A DNA stretch of 64,000 bases from Lutjanus erythropterus (lineage: Eukaryota > Chordata > Actinopteri > Lutjaniformes > Lutjanidae): NCBI GenBank assembly GCA_020091685.1, contig CM034607.1:18839221-18903220 (forward strand), written 5' to 3'. The notes beneath the pieces were generated by a model. It had not been told where the DNA came from, did no database searches, and was given only the letters and a program-made list of their open reading frames with translations. The position numbers and the translations under genes are program-made. Below, piece after piece: positions 24,481 to 34,248 of this stretch. Each line of letters begins with the position of its first letter. Position 1 is the first letter of the stretch.

Positions 24481-26030
24481 TTAAATATTAGCATTTTTCT
24501 AAATAATGCTCAGTGATGTATGAAGACTACTTCTGCATATGATCTTTTGCAAACGCTTCCACATTGTAAGCAAGCGGCTAACTTCCCATTTAACTAACAC
24601 GAGTTGGGATAAAATAATATTATGCTCTTCTAGACTTTCCAAATGTTATGGGACCAAATGGATGAAATCCTGACAGTGAAACAAGTCATGTCGCGGGGGT
24701 CGTGACAATAAAAAATTTTGATTCACTCTTTGACAGCTGATGCTTTCTAGTCTAGGGGAAAAAGTCTTTCTGGGCTGTAGTGCATCATGTGACAATGTCA
24801 TTACACGGTTTTGCCCCTGAGTTAAATTGGCTTCAAAGCCCAGTGCTCTTCCTGGGGGTTTGACTAGGATGCAGCAGACTAACAGACGCCAGAGACAGTT
24901 ATCATGGCGGGGGCTTGTCCATAAGTGGTAACATTTGGATTTAAAGATTAGAGCAATATGCAAGGTCTGTGCTCAAAATCAATAACACAACCACCTCAAC
25001 ATCCAACTTCATCCATCACTACAAAACCCACACAGAAAGGTACGTGAAACGCACAGATCCGGACAGAGCCTCCTGTCTGTACTCTGCGTTCATTTTGTCC
25101 ATATTTCTGAACCTTTTCTGGAAGAATACAGATGAAATGGAGCAGTACCCCTGCTAGACATGAGGGCAGTGTAGCAGTGTAGCTAATAGTTCAAGCGAGA
25201 CATGACCACAGGACACAACAAATACATTTTGATCCAATCCAAAAGTATTAGTAATGACATTCATCCTCACTTAGTTTGTGAAAAGAACTCTCAGTCAACA
25301 TGTTGCAACATATTCGATAACCACAAACACCCCGGTTTCTATAAAACTTTTGTCTCTTTCTCAAGAGGCGCATTATCACATCTCCTCCAGCATTGCCATG
25401 TTTCTGCTGACAGAAATTTTTGACTCTTCTTCTTTGAGCGAACTTTTGACTCTGCGTGACGCCCTCTAGTGGATGTACTGCTGAAAATCTTTGCCAATAC
25501 AAAGGACTGGTGGAAGTATGTGGGCAGTAATGTTTGTATATTTGAAACCAACATATCTATTTCTGTATGTAAAGGGGGCATAAATGAGCCGTTAGCTGGT
25601 CTATTGGCTGTCAAACATTAGCTAGAAAGCTAACATTATGTTAAGTTGATTGTCTTTTGCATGATCTTTTTTATTATAGTAACTTGGGACTTGTTTGAGA
25701 CTCGAGAAATGCTTGTGATTTGCTGTGACTTACTCCCTCCTCAGCTCTGTGGAAAGATTGCTGCAACCTGTAATAAATGGCAATACCAGCTGAACATACA
25801 GGGACTGAGTCAGAAAGGGAGTTTTTCAGATCGTTAATTATTATCTAAAAACAAGTGCATGCTTGATGAGGCAGGCGTGATAAGCTGATTTCTTCATTCC
25901 CCTCACATGGTCAGAGCTTTTTCTTCAGTGAAATCTCTGAGCAGGAATTCATGACACCATGACAAACACCGTTAATGTTTGCACCATGTGTTCTCATAGT
26001 CTTGTGTGAAAAGTAATACAGTCAGCAGCA
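24481..26030. other. gene-free, upstream flank of trib1
   Basis: No gene or clear repeat. A TGAGTCA AP-1-type site lies near 25807. This is the region where distal promoter elements of trib1 would lie; nothing else can be read with confidence. Confidence 0.45.
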
Positions 26031-26110
26031 GCAGGCAGTTTCATCAGAGCCGAGCCGAGCCGAGCTGAGCTGAGCTGCTGAAGCCGGAGCCGCTACAGGA
26101 GGATTGCTCA

Positions 26111-26170
26111 ATGGTTGTGTCACCATGCAGGAGGAGGCTGGACTGGTCGGGCGGAGTGTTTGAGCTCTGA
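26111..26170 (+). other. upstream ORF 1 (19 codons), overlapping uORF 2
   Basis: ATG at 26111 runs to TGA at 26168-26170. A second ATG at 26125, with CACC directly before it, opens a 12-codon frame ending at 26163 in another frame. Both end well before the trib1 ATG. They matter only if transcription starts upstream of 26111. Confidence 0.4.
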
Positions 26171-26226
26171 TCTCAACATCACCGGAGCTCACTCACTCAC
26201 TCTCTGCCTCTCTGTGAGTGTGAGGC

Positions 26227-26290
26227 GATCTCTCTTTCTCTCCCTCTCTCTGTCTGTCTGTCTGTCTGTCTTTCTCTATCTCTCTCTCTC
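26227..26290 (+). repeat. CT / CTGT pyrimidine tract ending in CAG
   Basis: About 60 bp almost purely pyrimidine, with a (TCTG)5 core at 26251-26270, followed directly by CAG (26290-26292). It could be a transcribed CT repeat in the 5' UTR or the polypyrimidine tract of an acceptor for a 5' non-coding intron. Confidence 0.7.
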
Positions 26291-26405
26291 AGTCTGGATT
26301 TTCTCACTAAAAGTACCTCAGAGCCACGGGAGAAGGACGTCAGTTGGATTATTCCCCCAAAACGCGCTGAAGTTTCATTTATCTCAACTATACCGACTCG
26401 GAGAA

Positions 26406-26435
26406 ATGGAGCACGCAGTTTGTAGTTTATTTTAA
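26406..26435 (+). other. upstream ORF 3 (9 codons)
   Basis: ATG at 26406 to TAA at 26433-26435, 65 nt before the trib1 start. It lies downstream of the pyrimidine tract, so it should be in the mRNA whichever 5' model is right. An in-frame stop (26459-26461) separates the leader from the trib1 frame. Confidence 0.55.
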
Positions 26436-26500
26436 CCACCAAAAGGACTCATCCTAAATAAGTCAAGTCTTGTTTTTGTGCTTTAAACGTTTGTGTGAGG

Positions 26501-26809
26501 ATGAACTTGCAGTGGAGCAGCCCGGCACCCTCCTGCATCCGCGCCGGGAGAGTCGCGCACAAGCGGCTGGACTCAGACGATCAGCCGCCGGCGAAATGCG
26601 CCAGGCTGAGCGCCGAGGCGGGGGACGCGCAGCAGGGACTCCTCGGCACCTCTCCGGGGTCTCCAGTCAGCCCGGTCTCCTCAACCCCCGTCCCGGGGAC
26701 CCACCAGGGGCCATCCAGGATAGGACCGTTCCTGCTGCTACCTCTGGCGGAGCGGGAGAGCGTGCACAGCGCGATGAACACCGACACCGGCGATGAGCTA
26801 CTGTGCAAG
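26501..26809 (+). CDS. trib1: trib1 coding exon 1
   Basis: 103 codons, ending exactly after the Lys codon of the Cys-Lys pair (phase 0). The donor is AAG/GTATGC (GT at 26810-26811). GC-rich and CpG-rich. It encodes the Pro/Ser-rich N-terminus and the first strands of the kinase-like lobe. The frame continues into the intron for 13 codons only. Confidence 0.92.
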
Positions 26810-29800
26810 GTATGCGCAATCCCGTCATTGTGCAATTTCTCTGAATGAATGGTGTTTCAAGGCAGCGCGTTGCTCAATCAGCCTGTCTGACATGTCATCA
26901 GTATTTTGTGTCATTCTCACGCGAAATGTGGCAATAACAGCAGTGTTGCTTCATGATTTTTTAAATCCCGAACTCTACAAGATTCTTTTAAATCTGTTTA
27001 CAAATACACGAAGGCAACCCCATTCCCATCGCGGTGTGTTTTGGCACGATCTGGCTCCACACTGTGTCTGTCAACTCGCCTCATTTGCATACACGTCACT
27101 GCAATACGCCACAAAAATGCAAACAAGTGAGACAAAGAGAGAGCATCAATGATAAGGATCTGTCTCTGATAAGGACAGGGCCCACCACTCTTCCACATCC
27201 ATGTGTTTATTTTGCATGATAGACCTGCAGGCGCTTGGCTTTTGTTGATTAATAAAGTTAATCGCTTCATGCTCCAGTGATTCATTTGTCACGCTCATGC
27301 AAAAGCAGGGTATTGAGCTGGAATCAAAGCATATCCTACGCTTCTTTTTAACTCGCTGCCAAATTTTGCATGCTTGTTTCCTCAGATGATCATTAAGAAC
27401 ACACTGACCCATCGCCTCCTCCCCCCTCTCACTCACTGGTGCACTCAAGGGGGGTGTAGGGGTGGCGATTGCCCCCAAGTTTGAAAAAACAAAGCACAAG
27501 TGCCTTCCTATGGTAGAAAAAACATGATAAGGTGCCTTTTAGGCTGCCCTTCCAGTGGACAAAACATAATAGGATCCCCTCTAGGATGCCCTTCCAGAGA
27601 ACAAAACATGAGTCAGGCGTCCTCTAGGGTGCTTTCCAATGTAGAAAATCTGGAGAAATGACAAGGCAGTAGGTCACCCTGCATGCTAAAAAATTATTTA
27701 GCCTCTACATGAATTTAAATAAGTAAATATTTTCCAGTCTGGTTTTACTACAGAGAAGTAGAAGCTGTTGTACTCACAAGTCACACAATAAAACAATTTT
27801 AATCTCACCATAAATGCATTGCAAATTTTGCCTCACTGGTGCCCCACCACATACAGGGGGTGCCCTTTTCATTTTTTTTTTTTTTTTTTGCCACTGCACC
27901 CTCAGACAACCTAAGTCAGTCACTGCTCTCACACACTCTTCTTCTACTCTCCTCTCTCTCCCAGGTCTTTGATATGGGGGTGTACCAGGAGAAGATCAGG
28001 CCCTACGGGATCCTACCAGCCCACAAGAACGTGGCCGGCATCAGGGACATCATCCTTGGTGAGCGCAAGGCCTACGTGTTCCTGGACAAGGACTTTGGGG
28101 ACATGCACACCTTGGTGAAGAGCTGTCGCAGGCTGGACGAAGAGCACGCCTGCAGGCTCTTCCGTCAGGTGGCTCAGGCTGTGGCACACTGCCACCAGGC
28201 CGGCATCGTGCTGGGCGACCTCAAACTGCGCAAGTTTGTCTTCGCTGATGAGAAAAGGTGAGAAGTGCATCCCCTTACAGCACTGTCCAGGAAACAGATT
28301 TAAAGAGGTCATATTTGCTCATTTTCAAGCTCATATTATTATTTTGAGTTCCTGCAAGAATAGACTTACATGGTTTCAGGTTCAAAATATTCCAAATTCC
28401 CTTCCAAACGAGCTGTACATAATGCAGTTCTATATTAAGCTGGTATTTAGCACGCTTAAACAGTATGTGAGACTTTTAAGTATGTACAAAACCTCAATTA
28501 ATTGTTTGCATGGGTTACCATGGTTACACATCTTCAACCAGCAAGGAGGCTCTCAGGAAGTGACGTGATGCACACTGAGTGTCTGAAAAGATACATTCTA
28601 CTGTTTATCTAGACTAAAGCATGTTTTTCAATAGAACGCATTTTGGATATGTAGTGCATTTTTTAGTATGTGTTACATAGTGATGTCACCAAGTAAAGGA
28701 ACAAAGGCTGGATTACAAACGAGGAGTTCAGGAGGAGTGTTTTCAGTAACTTCGGTACACTAGGTACACTAGAGCTGCAACAATTAGTCGATTAAGTAAT
28801 TAGTTGTCAACTATTAAATTAATCACCAATTATTTTGGCAATCAGTTGCTCTATGACAGTGAACTGAATATCTTTGGGGTGTGGACAAAACAAGACATCT
28901 GAGGATGTAATCTTGGTCTTTGGGCAACATTTTTCACCACTTCTAACATTTGATCAACAGTTTAATTGATAATGAAAATAATGGTTAGTTGCTGCCTTAG
29001 ATGACACCAGAGGAGTTTGCCACATTGTTTGCATCAGATTCCTTTCAGCCAGTTCTCATTTTCCTGCAGCTCAAATAGTATCAGTTAACTTTATTTGGAT
29101 GCACTCAGACTTAAATGCATTGGTGTAAGTGGGACGAGCCAGTGAAGGCACAGAGCAAACATGGCAGCAGCTGATACACACAGGCCATGTGTGCAGATAT
29201 CGTCGTGGGCACAGATAGAGTAGGAGGTTCTGTACTTGTGGAGGCAGACTGCACCGCTTCCCAGATTTTCGCCCTCTCTGTCTGTCTCCCTTTCTCACTC
29301 TCTCGATGTGTCTCTTTGTATGCATGTTTGTTTTGCATGCGTGTGTGTGTGTGTGCGAATGTAGTGGGTGGTAGTTTGGCAGAGCTGCGAGACGAGGCTG
29401 GTGAATGAGACAATCATCCCCCTTCTGCGGTCTATATCTTAGAATATATTTACTGCTCATTATTTATTTATTAATAAATTACATCATAACTATGCTGCGG
29501 AATAAGCGAAGCCTTCAACAAGGATTCATTCAAATACACTTTCATCCACGAAGGAGCAGTTCAAAGCAAAGTGCTTTGAACTGCCCCCCCACCCACACAC
29601 ACACACACACACTCACACATGCCCTAATGTCTGCATATCTGCATTCTGTTGAGGAAGATACACACAAAAACCCTGCTTACAAAACTATTTGTCGCCTCTT
29701 TGCCTTTGCGTCACTTTCTTTCCTGTAAGCGGCCACTGATGTTACATCCCCCCCTCCTCCAGCTTTCCAAAAGCCCTTTTTCATGGAGACGTTTGAACAG

Positions 29801-31461
29801 TAACATTCTCCAGCCATGACCTCTGGGGTTTGCAGGGTCACGCTGGATGAATGAGAGCAGACAGCCAGTGAGAGAAGTTGAAGTTGGTTGTGTCCCTCTG
29901 ATAGCTATACGGCTGCAGAGCGATGAGTCACAGTGTATATGTGCAGAGGGGAGGAGGAGGAGGAGGAGGAGGAGGAGGAGGGGTGGGCTGCATAGCTCAT
30001 TTTCTGTCTTTGTGTGTGAGTGTGGCCATACATGCGTGTTTGTATGTGTGCTGATTGCACATTCAGAGCTGTAAAGCCAGCTCAGATGCCTTTCTGTCTA
30101 TAATTCAGTATTGTGTTGGCTGGGTGACAACATTACAACATTAATGCTGGTAGACTGACCCACAAGACTCACTTGACCCTGGAGTTGTGGGATGGCATGA
30201 CTTCTCTTACTCTACTGTGGTGCCACTTAGTGCTGCAAAATTAATCGAAATATTTTCAAAATCACAATATGGCCAAGTGCAATATCCAAATCGCAGAAGC
30301 TGCAGTTTTATGATAAATAAAAAATCTGTGACAAAACAGCATTATAATAAAGTACTGTAGTGCTGCAGAGATGTCCTGACCTACAAATCTTATTTTCCAG
30401 ATGTAAGAAAACATGTTTGTTTGGTGCAGATCCCAACAAGTTACTGTGATGTTTTTTTTCTGATAGCATTATCTCAGTGGTTCTCAACGTATGGGTCGAG
30501 ACCTCCAAGGAGGTCGCCCAGGTAATTTCTGGGGTTGCAAGATAAGTTATGGAGAATACACACACATACATATAGCAGTTAAAAACATTCAACAAGAGGC
30601 CCAAGCACTCAAAAAAGCCACCTCACTAATGGTTAAAACTATAGACTAGCACAAAATGACAAATACCAACACAAACCACCACCAGATACTAACATAAACT
30701 AGCAAATTTAACAAAAACTACTCAGTCCAGCACTAGACATGATAGCAAATGAGGCCATATTTTAGACTGGGAGTGTTTTTCACATTACATCTCCTGTACC
30801 AATAATAATAATAACAATGATAATAATAATTTGCCCTAAGAATAGAATTTATAGTGTGTTTGCAGAGTCAAATCAGTGGTCTGTGTGTTTGAGTTTCTCA
30901 GGCAGATTGTGTACCTGATTATTCTGGGAGGTTGCGACTCAAAAGGTTGAGAACCGCTGCATTAGATGGCTGTATGACATCATGGAATTTGGCTTGTTTC
31001 CAGAATATGTGGTGTTTGTGCACCCTGAGATTGCGGCATGGTCCAATCACGGACAGACGTTTCAACATCAGCGTCTCCTTGAAATGTTGCGATCTGCATG
31101 ACCTCATTTATTCTTCATACATTCCTCCAAATTCACAATCAGGCATCTTTCAAACCCCAACAATCACGCTGTGATGCAATGTCCCAGCCAACAATGCAGC
31201 AGTCGAGCCCGAGACAGAGAAAGTCACAACAATTTGACAAATGCAATCTCTATTCACACACACACACACATACACACACAGACGGTGCAGTTGGAAAAGC
31301 CAGTTTAGGGAAGGTGACTAGCACTATGAAGCATGCAGAGCTTCATTGCTGGGCCAGCCTTCCCGTGCGTCACTGATGTGGCAACAGCCATTTGAGGGTA
31401 ATTATGGGATGGCTGGCGCCGCGAGTGTGGGACCCAGGTGCAGATAGCCTCGGCTCGAGAA

Positions 31462-31526
<65 letters not shown>

Positions 31527-34248
31527 GATATGTACTCTCAACAGAAGGATGAGTCACTCTCTCCACCCCTCTAACTGTCTCTGTTCTGTTTCCTTTTCTG
31601 TCTCCATCTCCTCGTTCTCCTCTCCTGACTTATCTCCTCCACTATCTTGGTGTTTAAATATCTGTTGCTTTCTATCTTGGTCCTCCTGGCTGTCACCCTT
31701 TTCATCCTCTCTCCGGCTGTCTATTTCTCTCTCCAGCCACTCTGTCTGACAACTGAAGTGTCTCACGGAGTCGACCCCTCTGAATGTGAGCCAAAACAGC
31801 CGCACTTCTTATGTGTGTTTGACTTGATAAAACCTCAATCAATGTGTGTAAGGCTCGAGAGGAAATCTCAAGAGGCACACCATTGATTTTTAATTAAAAA
31901 CACAGAATGTCTGTTTGCTGTAGAAAATTAATCACTCTTGATATTATTTTGTGATATTTCGCTGCTATTTAAGTTCCAGTATGTAAAGTTTAGAAAATAG
32001 AATATGACAGAAATGCAATATAATATAGATAATAATAATGATAATATATTTTATTAATATTGATAAGCATGTTTTCATTAGTGAATAATCACCTGAAAAT
32101 AAGACTTATTGTTTATATTGGCAGCCTCTTGCTTTTCGCTGTAGATTGTCCTACACACGGAAGGTGAGGGCGACACGAGGTGCTCGAAATCTGCCAGATC
32201 ACCCCTAGGTGCCACTAAATTCCCCACATCTGTCCGTTAAGAAACAGCAGAAGTTACATGTGCTTTTTATCACTTTGTAAGAATGGTAAATGTCTTATTA
32301 TACAAATACAGTCTCGCAATCTTTGTTGCTCTGACGCTGGACTAAATGTATGTCCTGTCACTAACATGGCTAAATATAGCATTGTGTGCGAGTGGAGGAG
32401 GAGGAGTTGTATATTTATACGTGTATTTACGAGACCATGTGTGTGCCAGGAAGTCATTGGAAATTTGCTTAGGCAGCTCTGCTTCTCAAACGGGACTCAC
32501 TGTTGTGCACTTAGGTCAGTGAAAGTTCACTGGTGTCTAATGTGTGTGTGTGTGTCCGTCTGTCTGTCAGGAAGGATGGTTGTTTTTTCCATGATGCAAT
32601 CAGTGACTTACATTTAACAGATCTCTGAAATGTTAAACAAAGCCGCTGTTACAAATAGACTCACACGCACAGGCGCAGTCGTGGACCGGATTAAGTGGTG
32701 ACGTGCTTTAAATATTGTTGTACATGGGAACTGTGAGAACATAATTTCCAACAACAACATGACATTCTGTTAAAAATATTCTACTTGGAAAATACAGATT
32801 TGGATGGTTGGATGGACATTAAGTTCTAATGTTTCACCACATGCCTAAAGTTCCCCTCTGTGTGAGATAACAGATGATATCATGGCCATCACATCTCGCT
32901 CAGCAATCTGCTCTGAGCAGACATGCAATGAGCAAAAAGGAATCTCCTTTGTACTAAACAAAACATTTTTTAGTATTGTCTGAGCTCTTAAAGCTATAAT
33001 ATGTAACATTTCCACATTAAATTGTCTCAAAACACCAGACCTGCAGATTTCGCTGTGTTTGACTAATGGAAACATTTGGGATACTTGAGTCAATATAACA
33101 GTAAAACCAACATAAATCAATACAAACTGCCACATTAACATACATTAGCATTAGCAGGTTAGCACTGTTGCTATAGCTTATTAGCAGTGTTGTGAAAATG
33201 GTTTGTTGGCTCAACTCTTTCAATAGCCCAAAGCACAGTAAACCATGGCCAACACAGATGTAGCTATAAGTTTGTTAGGCTACGTAATATTAAGACATTA
33301 AGCCCCTTTTCACACCACTGCTAATATGCTAATGCTAATGCACTAATGCTAAACCGCTGACAAAGCATGCCACATGTCCACAACACAAAGATATAAAGTT
33401 TACTGTCACAGAAGAATAAAGAGACCACTTTTTTCACATTTGAGAAGCTGAGTTTGGACATTTCTTTCTTTGAAAAAGGACTCAGAGTCATTAACTGATC
33501 AAAATAGTTGCCAATGGATCTAATCAAATAGGCCCAGTTGACACCTAATGTAGTCATGTCAGATATCGCCATGACTTTTCATTATCTTTATTACAATGGT
33601 GGTTGTTTAACAATGAAGACAACAACTCCCATGATCCCTTGCTACTCCACCACATCATCAAACGACGTCTTTTGTTATTGTTTTAATATGAGAGACCTCT
33701 AGCAGCAGAACTTACATGTGCATTTAAAGGTCGTTTGAAATGTCCTGACCTTATTCTGACTTTTTCTTCGCAGGACACAGGTGAGACTAGAAAGCCTCGA
33801 GGACTGTCGCGTCCTGGAAGACCCCAACGACGACTCCATGTCAGACACCCACGGCTGCCCCGCCTACGTCAGCCCCGAGATCCTCAGCAGCTCAGCACCT
33901 TACTCTGGCAAGATGGCTGACATGTGGAGCCTGGGGGTTATGCTGTACACCATGCTGGTCGGCCGCTACCCCTTCCACGACCCCGACCCGGCCACGCTGT
34001 TCTCCAAAATCCGCAGAGGCCAGTGCTGTTTGCCAGAGGGCCTGTCGCCCAAAGCCAAGTGTCTGCTCCAGAGCCTGCTGAGGAAAGAACCCTGCGAGAG
34101 ACTCACGGCAGCTGAGCTGTTCGCTCACCCATGGTTCCACCAGCCGCCGTCATCGCAGGAAGTGGCGCTGGGTGAACAGGAAGTGAGCTCGGCAGAACAG
34201 ATGGTGCCGTCCTTTGACGTGGAAGAGGACGATGATCTGTTCTGCTGA
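26501..34248 (+). CDS. trib1: Tribbles pseudokinase 1 (three coding exons: 26501-26809, 27965-28257, 33774-34248)
   Basis: The joined frame encodes 358 residues (human TRIB1 has 372). Tribbles proteins are pseudokinase scaffolds that bring the E3 ligase COP1 to substrates such as C/EBP-alpha and bind MEK1; they act in nucleus and cytoplasm. Order: Pro/Ser-rich N-terminus with Lys-Arg-Leu-Asp-Ser-Asp-Asp (21-27) and GPSRI (70-74); kinase-like domain about 78-322 with the beta3 Lys at 103, Leu-Gly-Asp (186-188) for His-Arg-Asp, Ser-Leu-Glu (208-210) for DFG and Ser-Pro-Glu (234-236) for APE; HPWF at 319-322; C-terminal EQMVP (342-346), then an acidic end and [15 protein letters not shown] and the PLAERE block point to TRIB1, since TRIB2 and TRIB3 have Arg-Asp in the loop. 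The start is the first in-frame ATG after a stop at 26459-26461, with A at -3. The COP1 motif has Ser after Val-Pro instead of the usual acidic residue. A lineage-specific trib1 duplicate is possible. Confidence 0.93.
26810..27964 (+). other. trib1: trib1 intron 1
   Basis: 1,155 bp, GT-AG. It holds a 41-44-bp tandem repeat (27500-27655), an 18-bp T-run (27872-27889) and a pyrimidine-rich acceptor (TCTCTCTCCCAG, ending 27964). 26830-27430 shows no recognisable element. Confidence 0.88.
27500..27655. repeat. tandem repeat in trib1 intron 1
   Basis: Four degenerate units start at about 27500, 27531, 27572 and 27616, a 41-44-bp period after the first. The shared core is GG(T/A)TGCC-like, then CCCTTCCAG(T/A)G, then ACAAAACAT. 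Flanking GGTGCC/GGGGG words at 27450 and 27838-27865 suggest that the array is the middle of a larger repeat filling most of 27430-27870. Confidence 0.7.
27965..28257 (+). CDS. trib1: trib1 coding exon 2
   Basis: 293 nt: 97 full codons plus two bases of an Arg codon that exon 3 completes. The acceptor is CCCAG/GTCTTT; the donor is AAAAG/GTGAGA (GT at 28258-28259). It encodes residues 104 to the start of 201: KIRPY, YVF, DFGDMH, AHCH and the Leu-Gly-Asp loop. The exon borders match those of the human gene as I know its protein. Confidence 0.93.
28770..29001. mobile_element. AGAGCTGCAACAATTAGT MITE in trib1 intron 2
   Basis: The left end AGAGCTGCAACAATTAGTCG pairs with the right end ATGGTTAGTTGCTGCCTTAGA in inverted form. 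The interior contains AATTAGTTGTCAACTATTAA. It matches a very common fish MITE that I recall, probably hAT-derived. A right-end fragment of the same family is at 42658-42712. Confidence 0.75.
29948..29981. repeat. (GGA)n repeat
   Basis: About 33 bp of GGA/GAG repeat within intron 2. Confidence 0.93.
30229..30390. mobile_element. dispersed repeat fragment (GTGCTGCAAAATTAATCGAA)
   Basis: Starts GTGCTGCAAAATTAATCG and continues with CACAATATGGCCAAGTGCAA and AATCGCAGAAG. This resembles a common vertebrate/fish repeat whose copies begin with GGGCTGCA-ATTAATCG. The right end is not defined. Confidence 0.45.
30475..30959. mobile_element. non-autonomous hAT-type element in trib1 intron 2
   Basis: Terminal inverted repeats CAGTGGTTCTCAAC (30475-30488) and GTTGAGAACCGCTG (30946-30959) match at 13 of 14 positions. 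Flanking 8-mers CATTATCT (30467-30474) and CATTAGAT (30960-30967) match at 6 of 8, as a decayed hAT target duplication. CAGTGGTTCTCAA termini are classic for hAT elements. The 485-bp interior encodes nothing. Confidence 0.88.
31255..31280. repeat. (CA)n microsatellite
   Basis: 26 bp of CA with a single T interruption, in intron 2. Confidence 0.9.
31470..31518. repeat. (GA)n microsatellite
   Basis: Nearly 50 bp of uninterrupted GA after a short imperfect AAAGAGAG lead, in intron 2. Long homopurine-homopyrimidine mirror repeats of this kind can form triplex DNA. They also explain the overlapping Arg-Glu and Ser-Leu frames. Confidence 0.93.
33594..33638 (-). repeat. short dispersed repeat copy (family D), minus orientation
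   Basis: Reverse-complemented, it reads GGGATCATGGGAGTTGTTGT then CTTCATTGTTAAACAACC. The same sequence stands on the plus strand at 38856-38900 and, more diverged, at 38526-38568. It lies 135 bp before the exon 3 acceptor. Confidence 0.8.
33774..34248 (+). CDS. trib1: trib1 coding exon 3 (with stop)
   Basis: 475 nt: one base completes the Arg codon of exon 2, then 157 codons and TGA (34246-34248). It encodes residues 202-358: [58 protein letters not shown] and the C-terminal EQMVP with an acidic tail. The strong GC-rich codon use contrasts with the AT-rich flanks. Confidence 0.94.

Larger units (their letters stand above)
26031..26500 (+). promoter_or_regulatory. trib1: trib1 promoter-proximal region and 5' leader
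   Basis: No TATA box is evident. Elements in order are: a run of about six GAGCY pentamers (26047-26075); ATTGCTCAAT (26103-26112), whose minus strand fits the C/EBP consensus T[TG]NNGNAA[TG]; a GGGCGG GC box (26149-26154); and a pyrimidine tract (about 26227-26290) ending in CAG. GC content and CpG frequency rise from here into exon 1. The transcription start cannot be placed from sequence alone, so the split between promoter and 5' UTR is uncertain. Confidence 0.6.
28258..33773 (+). other. trib1: trib1 intron 2
   Basis: 5,516 bp, GT-AG, acceptor TTTTTCTTCGCAG ending 33773. It is largely repeat-derived: a MITE (28770-29001), (GGA)n (29948-29981), a repeat near 30229-30390, an hAT-like element (30475-30959), (CA)n (31255-31280), (GA)n (31470-31518), old repeat ends near 32180-32240 and 32985-33100, and a repeat copy at 33594-33638. 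28258-28769, 29002-29947 and 31560-32100 show nothing recognisable. Confidence 0.88.

Noticed and set aside
26115-26435. 106-codon frame upstream of trib1 that might be an N-terminal extension
   Set aside because: It ends at a TAA at 26433 in a different frame from trib1, and the trib1 frame has its own stop at 26459-26461.
26495-26500. GTG start two codons before the trib1 ATG
   Set aside because: Eukaryotic initiation at GTG is rare and the ATG at 26501 has a purine at -3; the ATG start is preferred.
28256-28261. Reading exon 2 through to the TGA at 28259 as a short trib1 product
   Set aside because: AAAAG/GTGAGA is a good donor and exon 3 continues the pseudokinase domain in the right phase.
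26501-34248. trib2 or trib3 as the identity of the gene
   Set aside because: Leu-Gly-Asp in the catalytic loop, the GPSRI and PLAERE blocks, and the terminal Phe-Cys fit TRIB1; TRIB2 and TRIB3 have Arg-Asp in the loop and different tails.
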